Positions 53,285 to 62,540 are shown, counted from the stretch's first letter. The stretch: 64,000 nt of DNA from Dorea longicatena (GCF_024168045.1 NZ_CP100126.1:2196001-2260000); one strand, 5' to 3'. Notes: generated from the letters alone by a model not told the origin. Numbers and translations are program-made.

Positions 53285-55424
53285 GCTTTTCTATCTCCAT
53301 TGCCAACAGAATTCCTTCACATTCCATTCCGTCTTTTTCATCCAGATCCAACAGTTCATTAATCCGTGCAATTCTTGGCAACAATGTATTCCGGTGAATC
53401 CTAAGTCTTGCGGCCGTCTGTGCAACATTTCGTTTCATCCGGAGATACCAGTACAATGTCTCATAAAGTTCTTTTCCTGTTTTCCGGTCCTCTTCTTTCA
53501 GAATTTCTAACTCTTCCATATATACTTTTTCCTGTCCCAGATGTTCACTGATACAGTCGATTGCAAGTTCATGGTAATAATTCTCTACAAGTATTACCGA
53601 TTCTTTCTGTTTCTGCCTTGAAGCTATATTCATCACCTGCCACTGAAGCTGCCTGTTCTCTTCTTTTTTCTCACAGTCTGGAAATCCATTTCCAATTATC
53701 ACTTTTCCATCTACATCTGCCATAGATTTCCGGCATATATCAATTACACAGTTTCGGGCTTCTTTTCCTTCCATTCCTGACAGGAATAATTCGTTATCCT
53801 GCATCTGCCGCAATTTCAGTCCTGCTATTATTTTTTTCTCTCCGATCTGTTTTGCAAGCTCTTGTCCGATATGTATAAGGTCTTTTGATTCTTCTGCCAT
53901 AATCCACATATAATCTGGAATTTCTCTTTCTTCTGTCTCACGGCTATTGTCTCTCATATGATAACTTTTTGCCAAAAGCTCCAACAGTTCTTCTACATTT
54001 TCCTTACTGACATCATCCGGAACAACTGCCATTACAACACCATTCTTCTCTGACAGCTTATATTCCATCCTTTTATTGTTTTCCTGCTCTGCTTCTTCCC
54101 TGCTGATCCCGATCCAATCTTCTACCTCTTGTTCACCGGCCTTTATGCCTACCGGAATATGCGTATATTTCCATATCTCTTCCAGAATTTCCTTTCCTGA
54201 CTTTTGCTCCGTTAGTCCCGTCAGTACAATCTTATAACAATAATTGATATCTATACGTTTTTCTGTCTCCGTCTGGATCATTTCCAAAAATGCTGTCAGT
54301 CTGGTAGCAATCTGCCCCTGATCTGCAGTAGAATAATCCGTATCAATGGCAATATATGGCAGATGTTTCTCTTCTGTTACAAATTTTCTGATATAAACAG
54401 ACTCCGCCCCTGTTGCATGACATCCGGTCAGTATCATCTCTACCACTCCGTCTACATGATATTCCTCTATGATCTCACCGATCAGATCGATCCGGTTATC
54501 GTTCGGCGTCATGATCGAACATCCTGTTGACAGATATTTTCTGGCAATAGCCTCGTAAATGTCTTCACAGTCTTCCTCCACCGGACTCCCCAGTGTCCGC
54601 ACACCACTGCAGTTTTCAATTGCCACAACAACTCCGCCATTATCTTCTATCGCACGGATCACTTTCAGGCTGTCCCCGCCAATCGGGCACCCTGTCACCA
54701 GTATTCTCGGCCGCTTTTCCAGATGCTTTCCCTGTCTGTATTCTGTCATGATCTTATCGATCACTTCTTTCACCACGCCTGGAGTCGTCGCAAAATCGAA
54801 CCTGTATTTGCTTCCCTGGACCATCTTCTGGATATCCTCCCCCCTTACCGGTACCGGATCCAGTTTCATCACTTCGCAAAGATTTTTCAAAGAGGTACGG
54901 ATCTGGTTATTCAAATGTACGGCATCACGGATCATCTCTTCTGTAATTACCATATGAAAGAACTCTTCCAGATATTCTTTCGTCCGGATGATCTCACTCT
55001 TCCAGAAAGCAAGTCCTCTTTCAGACTGACTGTTCGGAAGTTCCATTACATGAACAGGTTTGAACTCTGCCATCAGCTCATACATCTTCTTTTTTCCGTC
55101 ACAGGTCGTCTCTCCGATCACAAGATCAGCAAAATGAAAAAACGGACATCTGTCACTGATTGCAAATCCATAACTGGATTTTACCAGCGGACACATACTT
55201 TTCGGCAGATCGCGTTCCGCAGCCGTGATCGTCTCATTGGAAAAAGAGCAAAGACCTACCGGGATTGCTCCCGCTGCCATTGCAAGTTCTGTCGGGAAAT
55301 AGGCACAATACATTCCTATAACCGGAATTCCCTTATCCTTATATTCTTTTATTTCCAGAAATGCTTCTCTCTTTTTTTCTCCAAACTCTTCAAATATCTC
55401 TGGTAAATCCTGCACCAGTTTCAT
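53271..55424 (-). CDS. Fusion of a double-cubane-cluster domain with a PucR/CdaR-type DNA-binding regulator
   Basis: 717 residues. Residues 1-385 are a complete double-cubane-type domain with all cysteines in place: VIGMYCAYFP, VGLCSFSNE, KSMCPLVKSSYGF, DRCPFFHF, GETTCDGKKKMYE, VTGCPIGGDS, STGCSIMTPND and LTGCHATGAES. Residues 390-640 form a CdaR GGDEF-like middle region. The end is a PucR helix-turn-helix (ETLYWYLRMKRNVAQTAARL and RIHRNTLLPRI). No frameshift separates the parts. The gene follows another PucR-type regulator by 11 bp at the end of an amino-acid cluster. A redox- or substrate-sensing transcription factor is the best reading, but activity could also be enzymatic. Confidence 0.9.
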   Translation of the reverse strand: MKLVQDLPEIFEEFGEKKREAFLEIKEYKDKGIPVIGMYCAYFPTELAMAAGAIPVGLCSFSNETITAAERDLPKSMCPLVKSSYGFAISDRCPFFHFADLVIGETTCDGKKKMYELMAEFKPVHVMELPNSQSERGLAFWKSEIIRTKEYLEEFFHMVITEEMIRDAVHLNNQIRTSLKNLCEVMKLDPVPVRGEDIQKMVQGSKYRFDFATTPGVVKEVIDKIMTEYRQGKHLEKRPRILVTGCPIGGDSLKVIRAIEDNGGVVVAIENCSGVRTLGSPVEEDCEDIYEAIARKYLSTGCSIMTPNDNRIDLIGEIIEEYHVDGVVEMILTGCHATGAESVYIRKFVTEEKHLPYIAIDTDYSTADQGQIATRLTAFLEMIQTETEKRIDINYCYKIVLTGLTEQKSGKEILEEIWKYTHIPVGIKAGEQEVEDWIGISREEAEQENNKRMEYKLSEKNGVVMAVVPDDVSKENVEELLELLAKSYHMRDNSRETEEREIPDYMWIMAEESKDLIHIGQELAKQIGEKKIIAGLKLRQMQDNELFLSGMEGKEARNCVIDICRKSMADVDGKVIIGNGFPDCEKKEENRQLQWQVMNIASRQKQKESVILVENYYHELAIDCISEHLGQEKVYMEELEILKEEDRKTGKELYETLYWYLRMKRNVAQTAARLRIHRNTLLPRIARINELLDLDEKDGMECEGILLAMEIEKLKND

Positions 55425-55435
55425 ATATGCTCTCC

Positions 55436-56563
55436 TTACTTTTGCCTTTTCTCATCTTGTCTCGATATATCATACATCATCATAAATGCCAGCAATTCCC
55501 TTGCTGTTTCGTTATCATTGATATCAGCTTCTATACATTCCCTGATCTGCTTTAACCGGTAGACCAATGTATTTCTGTGAATATGAAGGCTGTCTGCTGC
55601 CATTGTTACATTATTTTCATTCAACAAATATACCTTTAATGTATAGTAGAGCTCCGTATTATTCTCTCGGTCTTCCTGAAGCAGCCGTAACAATCGGTAA
55701 TCACTTAATCCCGCTTCTTTAAAGAGCGGTGTTGTATATGTGTAAAGTCCCTGTACCGACCATTCCTTTTCCCGTTTCATAACCGGGTCATTTTCCAGTC
55801 CGTTTACCATAGACATGCGTTTTAACAACTCGTACTTTGTAACACATCTGTCTAATTTCCCAAATGGTTCACTGATGCTGCATCCAATCTTTTTTTCCAT
55901 GATCTTCTGGTAAATTTCTTCCGTATTTTTCGCTCTTAATCCATAAAATAATATCTGGATCCTGTCTGTCTCTTCGCAGATACAATATCTGTCCCATATT
56001 TCTTTTATCCACAATACATTCTTTTCCTGAATATCCTTTTTTAACATTAATACTTCTATGCATTGTCCTGTCCATATTTTTTCTGTCTGCTGGATCCCAT
56101 CTGCTTTCCCGTGAAACAGACTCCAGGCAAGTATGGCTTCGCGCATCGGTTGTAAAACCATCGTCTCTTTTACCACATCTTCAAACTGATGCCTTACTGC
56201 CTGTCCGATCACACTTCCCAATTCTTCAAAAAACCGCCGGGACTCCTCTTCACTATATAGAATAACTACATATCCAGCTAACCTTCCCATTGTTTCAACA
56301 GGTTGAAGTATAAGCTGATGTTCTTTCGTATCAGCTTCCTGGCAAAATTTTTTATAGTCTGAAAATGTCACATGCTTCCATCTGATGGATTCGCTGCCAT
56401 CCTGTTCACAGGTATGCGAATATGCCAGGATTTTTCCTGTCCCTGACACAAATATTACTTTCGCACCTGTATATTCATTTATCTTTTCTGCAATACTTTT
56501 TAATACTGGTTTTTCCAGCATTGCTTCAAAAATTATTTTATAACAGACTTCAATCTCGTACAT
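55436..56563 (-). CDS. PucR/CdaR-family transcriptional regulator
   Basis: 375 residues. The N-terminal half is a GAF/CdaR-like sensor region (INEYTGAKVIFVSGTGKILA), the middle is a GGDEF-like domain, and the C-terminus is the PucR helix-turn-helix (LYYTLKVYLLNENNVTMAAD and SLHIHRNTLVYRLKQIRE). Such regulators usually control purine, sugar-acid or amino-acid use. It is 101 bp downstream of the MalY gene and 11 bp upstream of the fusion gene. A palindrome overlaps its likely promoter, hinting at autoregulation. Confidence 0.9.
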   Translation of the reverse strand: MYEIEVCYKIIFEAMLEKPVLKSIAEKINEYTGAKVIFVSGTGKILAYSHTCEQDGSESIRWKHVTFSDYKKFCQEADTKEHQLILQPVETMGRLAGYVVILYSEEESRRFFEELGSVIGQAVRHQFEDVVKETMVLQPMREAILAWSLFHGKADGIQQTEKIWTGQCIEVLMLKKDIQEKNVLWIKEIWDRYCICEETDRIQILFYGLRAKNTEEIYQKIMEKKIGCSISEPFGKLDRCVTKYELLKRMSMVNGLENDPVMKREKEWSVQGLYTYTTPLFKEAGLSDYRLLRLLQEDRENNTELYYTLKVYLLNENNVTMAADSLHIHRNTLVYRLKQIRECIEADINDNETARELLAFMMMYDISRQDEKRQK

Positions 56564-56587
56564 ATCTTCTTCACTCCATATACAGAT

Positions 56588-56616
56588 ATTTTCTCGTAGA
56601 AAATTATTTCTGTCAA
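56588..56616 (-). promoter_or_regulatory. Possible promoter and operator of the PucR-type gene
   Basis: TTGACA and a weak GAAAAT are spaced by 17 bp on the minus strand. ATTTTCT-CGT-AGAAAAT (56588-56604) is a perfect palindrome around the centre that covers the -10 region. It resembles CodY boxes but with extra central bases. Confidence 0.4.
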
Positions 56617-56664
56617 ATAGAAAATCATATGCCAGTGATTTCGTCTTATTGATAATTTCTATAA

Positions 56665-57831
56665 CTATTTTCTCACTAAATTCGCAATCAGTGCATTGAC
56701 ACCAATCTCTACATTCTCTTTTGATGTTGCGAGATTCATTCTTATAAATGCAGCAAACCGTTCTCCACCGAACCAGTCACCGAAATCAACGGCCAAGCGG
56801 CATTTCTTCTGGATTACTTCTTTCATCTCATCTGCTCTTACATATGCTTCAAGATTAATCCAGCACAGATATGTTCCTTCCAATGGAGTTACAACTGCCT
56901 CTGGAAGTTTTTCTGCAAGTTCTGCTTTCAGGTACTGATAATTCTCTTCAATCTGATCCAATACCAGTGTCAGCCATTCATTGCCTCCTGCATATGCAGC
57001 CTGAGCTGCAACATAACCAAAAGCATTTCCTCCCAGTACTCTGTTGCCTTTTACATAAGCATCCCACTTTTCCTGAAGTTTTTCATCCGGAATGATCACC
57101 ATAGAATTCTGTGCACCCGCAATATTGAATGTCTTCGATGCAGCTACGATCGATACCATAATATCATCATACTCTCCGGTTGACAAAGATGGGATATGCT
57201 TATTCTCTCCAAATACCAGATCCTGATGGATCTCATCTGATATAATATACACTTGATGCGCTCTGCAGATTTCAAAAAGCCGCTTTAACTCTTCTTTTTT
57301 CCATACTCTTCCCGCCGGATTATGTGGTGAACACAAAATAAATAATTTCACCTGATGATCTGTGATCTTTTTCTCAAAATCATCGAAATCAATCGAGTAT
57401 TCTCCATTCTCGTTCTTAAGATCGGAACAGATTAAATTTCTGTGATTGTTCTTTACTGCGTCTAAAAACGGATAGTATACCGGTGTATTTACAATTACCG
57501 CATCATTTTCTTCTGTCAGAATCTGCAACAGCCAGTGGAATCCTGCTACAACTCCCGGTGAAAACCGGATCCATTCTTTTTTCACTTCATATCCGTGATG
57601 CTCCCTCTCCCAGTCAATGAATGCCTGATAATAAGCATCCGGAATCTTATAATACCCATACACTCCGGATTCCACATATTCCCTAAGTGCGCTGACTACA
57701 CACTCCGGTACACGAAAGTCCATATCTGCCACCCACATTGCGTGAAGTCCTTCTTCTCCGAACATTTTCTGCTGTCCGTCCCATTTATTACAGTTTGTAT
57801 TTCTTCGATCTACATAAACCAGCTTTTCCAT
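56665..57831 (-). CDS. MalY/PatB-type PLP-dependent C-S lyase, second member
   Basis: 388 residues. The PLP Lys is in VAASKTFNIAGAQNSMVI. Conserved CSPHNPAGRVW and IISDEIHQDL follow the fold I pattern, and the start LHAMWVADMDFRVPECV is typical of MalY. It is related to but distinct from the gene at 14826. Lying between an M20 amidohydrolase and a PucR regulator beside an amino-acid importer, it likely cleaves an imported thioether or cysteine conjugate to pyruvate, ammonia and a thiol. The substrate is inferred from context. Confidence 0.92.
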   Translation of the reverse strand: MEKLVYVDRRNTNCNKWDGQQKMFGEEGLHAMWVADMDFRVPECVVSALREYVESGVYGYYKIPDAYYQAFIDWEREHHGYEVKKEWIRFSPGVVAGFHWLLQILTEENDAVIVNTPVYYPFLDAVKNNHRNLICSDLKNENGEYSIDFDDFEKKITDHQVKLFILCSPHNPAGRVWKKEELKRLFEICRAHQVYIISDEIHQDLVFGENKHIPSLSTGEYDDIMVSIVAASKTFNIAGAQNSMVIIPDEKLQEKWDAYVKGNRVLGGNAFGYVAAQAAYAGGNEWLTLVLDQIEENYQYLKAELAEKLPEAVVTPLEGTYLCWINLEAYVRADEMKEVIQKKCRLAVDFGDWFGGERFAAFIRMNLATSKENVEIGVNALIANLVRK

Positions 57832-57853
57832 TCTGATACCTCTCCTGTTCTTT

Positions 57854-59077
57854 TTAATTTTCCTTCAGTTCTCCCATACAGCCGTGAATCGCAATATTAG
57901 CAAATGTGGCAGCCGCTCCTGCCAGTACCGTATCATCAAACTGATATTCCGGACTGTGCAGACCCGGAATTGCTTCTTTCTCTTCCGGTTTAATTCCAAT
58001 AAACATATAGACCGCCGGAACACGACAGCTATATTCTGCAAAATTTTCTCCGCCAAGATTATCTTCTTCTATAATATAAACATTTTCCTTTCCAAGTACA
58101 TCGGCTACTGACTTTTTCACTCCGTTTAATAATTCCGGAGCGTTCTTTACACTTCCCCCGTGAATCCTGATATCTGCCTGATAAGAAGTTCCGTATACCT
58201 GGCAGATTCCTTTTATCTCTTTTTCCAGTTCTGTTTTCATTTTTTCCAGAACTTCTCTTTTTACGGCTCTCATCGTTCCGCCAAATACGCAGTCCTGCGG
58301 AATAATATTTCTCACATTCACATCCCCTGCCTGCATATAAGTAACTGACATGATCTTAGGCTCTGTTCCACCGATCGTACGTGTCAATATTGCCGGAATA
58401 TGCTGGTAAATCTCATTCGCTGCCGCAATCGGATCAATCGTCTGCTCCGGCCATGATGCATGCCCCTTCTTTCCAATAATTCTGACTTTAAAATCTCCCA
58501 CACAGCCAAATGCATAGCGTCTCACGATTCCGATCTTACCACTCTCTACAGACGGCCATCCATGTGCGGCAAATGCCATATCCATCTTCGGATCTTCCAG
58601 TACTTTATCTTCTTCTATCATCGTATCCGCGCCAAGTCCGACTTCTTCCCCCGGCTGAAATGCGAATCTTATGCATCCACCGAATTCATCTGTCAACTGT
58701 GCCAGAATCTTTGCCGCACCGATCAGCCATGTCGCATGTCCGTCGTGTCCGCATGCATGCATACGTCCGTCATGCCTGGACTTGTAAGTGCTTTCCACTT
58801 TTTCTTCCAGTGGAAGCGCATCTATATCCGCCCGCAGCAAAACATTTTTCCCATTCTCTTTCTTCCCCTGAAGTTCTGCGATCAGACCATACCCACCGGC
58901 AGCATGTTCTCTTATCTTAAGCCCCGGGATCTTATGTAATTCACGGCTGATGATCTCGTGTGTCTTTGGAAGGTCGATTCCAAGCTCCGGATACTGATGC
59001 AGTTCTCTTCTGATGCGGATCAGTTCCGGTTCTGTCTCTTTTGCAATTTGTCTTATCTTATCATTTATATTACTCAT
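57854..59077 (-). CDS. M20-family amidohydrolase
   Basis: 407 residues. Metal ligands are seen in MHACGHDGHATWLIGAAKI, FQPGEEVGLGADTMIEED and FAAHGWPSVESG; the dimerisation domain is between about residues 190 and 300. It is of the aminoacylase/IAA-hydrolase type that releases amino acids from N-acyl or peptide-like conjugates. Its GAGGAG ribosome site begins right after the T run of a terminator, so it depends on read-through or a hidden promoter. The MalY gene follows by 22 bp. Confidence 0.93.
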   Translation of the reverse strand: MSNINDKIRQIAKETEPELIRIRRELHQYPELGIDLPKTHEIISRELHKIPGLKIREHAAGGYGLIAELQGKKENGKNVLLRADIDALPLEEKVESTYKSRHDGRMHACGHDGHATWLIGAAKILAQLTDEFGGCIRFAFQPGEEVGLGADTMIEEDKVLEDPKMDMAFAAHGWPSVESGKIGIVRRYAFGCVGDFKVRIIGKKGHASWPEQTIDPIAAANEIYQHIPAILTRTIGGTEPKIMSVTYMQAGDVNVRNIIPQDCVFGGTMRAVKREVLEKMKTELEKEIKGICQVYGTSYQADIRIHGGSVKNAPELLNGVKKSVADVLGKENVYIIEEDNLGGENFAEYSCRVPAVYMFIGIKPEEKEAIPGLHSPEYQFDDTVLAGAAATFANIAIHGCMGELKEN

Positions 59078-59091
59078 TGTACCAACTCCTC

Positions 59092-59126
59092 AAAAAAGGC
59101 CTGCACAAACCCTGTGCAGACCTTTC
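59092..59126 (-). terminator. Internal terminator after the ABC importer genes
   Basis: GGTCTGCACA and TGTGCAGGCC pair around GGGTT on the minus strand, then T6. It separates the importer operon from the M20-MalY part and would lower expression downstream. Confidence 0.88.
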
Positions 59127-59133
59127 AGCCATT

Positions 59134-59892
59134 CTATTTACGATTAACAAAATTCAGGAACTGCTGAAGTCTTTGATTCTCTGGATGATCGATGATTTCT
59201 TCCGGTCTTCCATCGGCTGCAATTCTTCCTCCGTCCATGAACAGGATTCTGCTTGCTACTTCTCTTGCAAATCCAATCTCATGCGTAACCAAAATCATTG
59301 TCGTTCCTTCTTCGGCAAGAGATTTAATCGTATTCAGTACTTCTCCTACCAGTTCCGGATCCAATGCCGATGTCGGCTCATCAAATAATACCACATTCGG
59401 ATTTACTGCAAGTGCTCTTGCAATTCCAACTCTCTGCTGTTGCCCTCCGGACAGTTTCGATGGGTAAAAGTCCTTTCTTTCACTCATTCCTACCTTATCC
59501 AGCAATTCTAACGCAATTTTTTCCGCCTCTGCCTTTGACTTTTTTTGTACAACGGTCAGCGCTTCCATTACATTTTCTAATGCAGTCTTATTCTTGAAAA
59601 GATTATATCCCTGAAATACCATGGAAGAATGTTTTCTCAATTCTATTACATCCTTCTTTGTATGGTTCTGTGCATCTACCGTTACATCACCAATTGTTAT
59701 TTTTCCCTTTGTCGGTACTGTCAGGTAATTCAGACATCTGAGTAATGTAGATTTACCAGTTCCCGAAGGTCCTAAAATTGCAATCACTTCATTCTTATTG
59801 ATTGTCAGATTGATATCTTCTAATACTTTTGTATTTTCATCAAATTCTTTATATAAATGTTCAACCTTAACCAACTGTGTTTCTGTTCCCAT
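59134..59892 (-). CDS. Amino-acid ABC transporter ATP-binding protein
   Basis: 252 residues. Walker A is [13 protein letters not shown], the signature [15 protein letters not shown], Walker [16 protein letters not shown] and the switch His in [11 protein letters not shown]. It is of the polar amino-acid (GlnQ/TcyC-like) type. Third gene of the importer, after the binding protein. Confidence 0.95.
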   Translation of the reverse strand: MGTETQLVKVEHLYKEFDENTKVLEDINLTINKNEVIAILGPSGTGKSTLLRCLNYLTVPTKGKITIGDVTVDAQNHTKKDVIELRKHSSMVFQGYNLFKNKTALENVMEALTVVQKKSKAEAEKIALELLDKVGMSERKDFYPSKLSGGQQQRVGIARALAVNPNVVLFDEPTSALDPELVGEVLNTIKSLAEEGTTMILVTHEIGFAREVASRILFMDGGRIAADGRPEEIIDHPENQRLQQFLNFVNRK

Positions 59893-59916
59893 ACGTTTTA
59901 ATCTTCCTGACTTTTC

Positions 59917-60762
59917 TTATTTCTGGATTAATTTTGTCATATCAGCATACATCCATTTTTCAGTAATCTTTGCTACTGTTCCGTCATCTAACATATCCTG
60001 GATCACATCATCTAATTCTTTTGTCAGTTTATCTCCGTCATCTGTTTTTTGGAGGAAATAAGCTACATTATTTGCCAGAAGCTGTTCATCAAAGAAACGG
60101 AATTTTGCATCTGTATTGTTATGTGTAAATGCGTTTACATTTGTTGTTGTATTCGCATATGCATCAATTCTTCCAAGTTTCAGATCGTTCATACCTACAG
60201 CACTGTCTTCATAAAGTTTTACTGTAAATCCTTTTTCTTTCGCCATGTCTTCGATGATTGTCTGTGCAGCCTGTCCGTTTGTACATCCTACAGTCTTTCC
60301 TTTTAAATCATCAGATGTCTTGTAATCAGAATCATCATTTACGATAATGCACTGTGAATCTCCGTAGTATGGGATTGTTGCATTATATTTGTCTGTTCTT
60401 TCTTCTTTTACCGCAAGGCAGTTTGCAACTACATCAGCACGTCCTGTATCCAGTTCTCCCCACATAGCATCGAAAGAAGCCTGTTTTACTTCTACTTCCC
60501 ATCCGGTACGTTTTTCAATTTCATCCCACATCTCTGCGTCGATACCTGTCCATTTTCCATCATCAGAAATAAGGCTGTATGGTTCTCCTGTTCCAGATGT
60601 AACAACTGTTACTTTCTTTCCGGAATCTTTTTTGTCATCACTCTTAGACTCTGAACTTGCTTTTTTATCTGAATCATCAGATTTGGCATTGCTTCCGCAT
60701 CCTGCAACAGTTCCTACTGTCATCATAGTTACTAATAAAGCAGCTAATACACGTTTTTTCAT
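59917..60762 (-). CDS. Amino-acid ABC transporter substrate-binding lipoprotein
   Basis: 281 residues from ATG 60762, which follows GGAG. The signal peptide ends at the lipobox VGTVAGCGSN, followed by a Ser/Lys/Asp linker. The binding domain has DGKWTGIDAEMWDEIEKRTG, NDDSDYKTSDDLKGKTVG and LGRIDAYANTTTNVNAF. This is the type that binds cystine or polar amino acids. Neighbouring C-S lyase genes make a sulfur amino acid likely, but the ligand cannot be read directly. Confidence 0.92.
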   Translation of the reverse strand: MKKRVLAALLVTMMTVGTVAGCGSNAKSDDSDKKASSESKSDDKKDSGKKVTVVTSGTGEPYSLISDDGKWTGIDAEMWDEIEKRTGWEVEVKQASFDAMWGELDTGRADVVANCLAVKEERTDKYNATIPYYGDSQCIIVNDDSDYKTSDDLKGKTVGCTNGQAAQTIIEDMAKEKGFTVKLYEDSAVGMNDLKLGRIDAYANTTTNVNAFTHNNTDAKFRFFDEQLLANNVAYFLQKTDDGDKLTKELDDVIQDMLDDGTVAKITEKWMYADMTKLIQK

Positions 60763-60838
60763 AATACTTAATCTCCTCTTTTTCATATAAATGATAATGT
60801 ATCTATCTTAATGGGGTTGTTCCATTTAAGATCTTGTC

Positions 60839-61501
60839 TTAATACATATTTGCACATTTCTTTTCTAATAATTTGTGTAAGATTCCAAGCACAAATATAA
60901 TCAGCCAGTACACCAGCATAACGGCAGCATAAATTTCAAAATATCTGAACGTTCTGGCTCCCTCAATCTTGGCAGCTCCCATGATATCCGGTACACCAAG
61001 CATAAATGCAAGCGAAGTCATCTTGATCAGGTTAATGATGTCGTTAAAAAGCGGCGGTAATGCCACACGTACAGCCTGTGGAATTACGATTCTCGTAACC
61101 AGCTGAAAATTCGTCATTCCCAGTGAATATGCAGCTTCTTTCTGTCCTTCATCAACGGATAATAATGCTCCTCTGATACTTTCTGACATAAAAGCTCCCA
61201 TATTAAAACTCATAACTACCGCTACAGCGATAAGTGGTGTCATATTTCTTACAAATGCACTGTATAATGCAATTCCATAATAGAAGAAATACAACTGTGC
61301 TACGACCGGTGTACCTCGCATAATGGATACATACACTCTTGTCAGCTGATACAATACCGGAATTTTGTAATAACCGATGATTGCAATAATGACTCCCACG
61401 ATCAGTGCAAATATTGTCGCAGCTATCGTTAATTCAAATGTAATATTAACTTTACTTGCAATAATCGGCAGGACTTCCAAAAAATAACTTACTTTAAACA
61501 T
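60839..61501 (-). CDS. Amino-acid ABC transporter permease
   Basis: 220 residues with five helices. The HisM-type signature is AFMSESIRGALLSVDEGQKEAA, followed by SLGMTNFQLVTRIVIPQAVR, the coupling-helix region for the ATPase. First gene of the importer operon; the binding protein follows 76 bp later. Upstream are three TTCTATA-type repeats. Confidence 0.94.
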   Translation of the reverse strand: MFKVSYFLEVLPIIASKVNITFELTIAATIFALIVGVIIAIIGYYKIPVLYQLTRVYVSIMRGTPVVAQLYFFYYGIALYSAFVRNMTPLIAVAVVMSFNMGAFMSESIRGALLSVDEGQKEAAYSLGMTNFQLVTRIVIPQAVRVALPPLFNDIINLIKMTSLAFMLGVPDIMGAAKIEGARTFRYFEIYAAVMLVYWLIIFVLGILHKLLEKKCANMY

Positions 61502-61622
61502 TTCACCTACTCCAGACCTGTTATTTCTATTCCTAACAAATTAACATTTTAACATCTTCAAATTATTTTTCATCGTCATTGTCCTACAAAGCATTTGTTA
61601 ATTTTTGTATCTTTCGCACATA

Positions 61623-61658
61623 TTCTATAAGTATTATGATTTATAGAAGTTTTCTATA
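61623..61658. promoter_or_regulatory. Cluster of TTCTATA/TATAGAA repeats upstream of the importer operon
   Basis: TTCTATA at 61623, TATAGAA at 61642 and TTCTATA at 61652 lie within 36 bp, about 120-160 bp before the permease ATG. The last two form an inverted repeat with a 3-bp spacer. A further TTCTATA is at 56657 before the PucR-type gene. They may be regulator sites, but AT-richness makes chance matches possible. Confidence 0.35.
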
Positions 61659-61706
61659 TATTTTTCTTTAAGTAAATGTTTTCTTATGATTGTTGTGTAT
61701 TCCTTC

Positions 61707-62273
61707 TTATTCTATATGATACTCCCTTAGTTTTTTCCTGCGTTCTTTATAATCCGGCATATACTTCTCTACCACATTCCAAAATGCATTCGAATGGTTC
61801 ATCTCTTTTCTGTGTGCCAATTCATGCACCACTACATAATCAACCAGTTCTTTTGGCACAAATAACAACCGATTATTAAAATTCAGATTTCCATTGCTGC
61901 TACAGCTTCCCCATCGTGTTTTCTGGTTACGCATAGATATCCTTCCATATGTAATACCCATTATTTTTGCATAATATTCAACTTGCCCTTCTATATACTG
62001 TCTGATCTTCGCTTTTCCTTCTTTTGTCTCGATCGGTGGAAGACCTGACATATCATCCCGATTGTTTCCAGACAGACTCCATTCCTGCCGCTTTCTTATA
62101 ATCCATGCTTCATGTTCCCGGATAAATCTTTCTATAATCTCTCTTGGTGCCCGCATTGGAACTCTTGCATTTACTGTACTATCATATTTCACTTCTAACC
62201 CCAGTGTCTTCCTTTTTGATCGTATAATCGGAATCTCTATTGTTTCATTATCTGTTTGTAAAATGTATTTCAT
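61707..62273 (-). CDS. YgjP-type zinc metallopeptidase (M48 family-like)
   Basis: 188 residues from ATG 62273, which follows AAGGA. The zinc site is VVVHELAHRKEMNHSNAFW (HExxH and a downstream His), with TRWGSCSSNGNLNFNNRL just before it. This is the standard arrangement of the YgjP/SprT-like family, cytoplasmic proteins of unknown substrate. It stands alone, 43 bp after the tRNA-Asn terminator. Confidence 0.9.
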   Translation of the reverse strand: MKYILQTDNETIEIPIIRSKRKTLGLEVKYDSTVNARVPMRAPREIIERFIREHEAWIIRKRQEWSLSGNNRDDMSGLPPIETKEGKAKIRQYIEGQVEYYAKIMGITYGRISMRNQKTRWGSCSSNGNLNFNNRLLFVPKELVDYVVVHELAHRKEMNHSNAFWNVVEKYMPDYKERRKKLREYHIE

Positions 62274-62316
62274 ATTATTTATCCTTCTCATTCATTATAA
62301 AGTACTCTTTTATAAC

Positions 62317-62352
62317 ATAAAAAGACAGAAATCAAATCGATTTCTGTCTTTA
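62317..62352 (-). terminator. Terminator after tRNA-Asn (end of the rRNA region)
   Basis: AAAGACAGAAAT and ATTTCTGTCTTT form a 12-bp stem on the minus strand, followed by TTATG after a T run. Confidence 0.85.
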
Positions 62353-62353
62353 A

Positions 62354-62425
62354 CTCCCCGAGTTGGGTTCGAACCAACGACCCTTCGGTTAACAGCCGAA
62401 TGCTCTACCACTGAGCTATCGAGGA
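62354..62425 (-). tRNA. tRNA-Asn (anticodon GTT)
   Basis: 72 nt on the minus strand with acceptor TCCTCGA/TCGGGGA (one T-G pair), D-arm AGCTCAGTGGTAGAGC, anticodon loop CTGTTAA and T-arm TTGGTTCGAACCCAA. CCA is not encoded. It follows the 23S gene by about 115 bp and has its own promoter. Confidence 0.97.
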
Positions 62426-62435
62426 ATACTTATAT

Positions 62436-62464
62436 AGTATAAACCCTTTTGTCTTTTTTGACAA
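62436..62464 (-). promoter_or_regulatory. Promoter of tRNA-Asn between 23S and the tRNA
   Basis: TTGTCA and TATACT are spaced by 17 bp, ending 10 bp before the tRNA 5' end on the minus strand. The inverted TTGTC/GACAA pair inside could also act in rRNA processing. Confidence 0.5.
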
Positions 62465-62540
62465 GGGCTTTTACTTACTTTTTTATTTTATGTACCTTCA
62501 AAACTGCATACAAGAAATATTTTCTTCATCCTACCTATCA

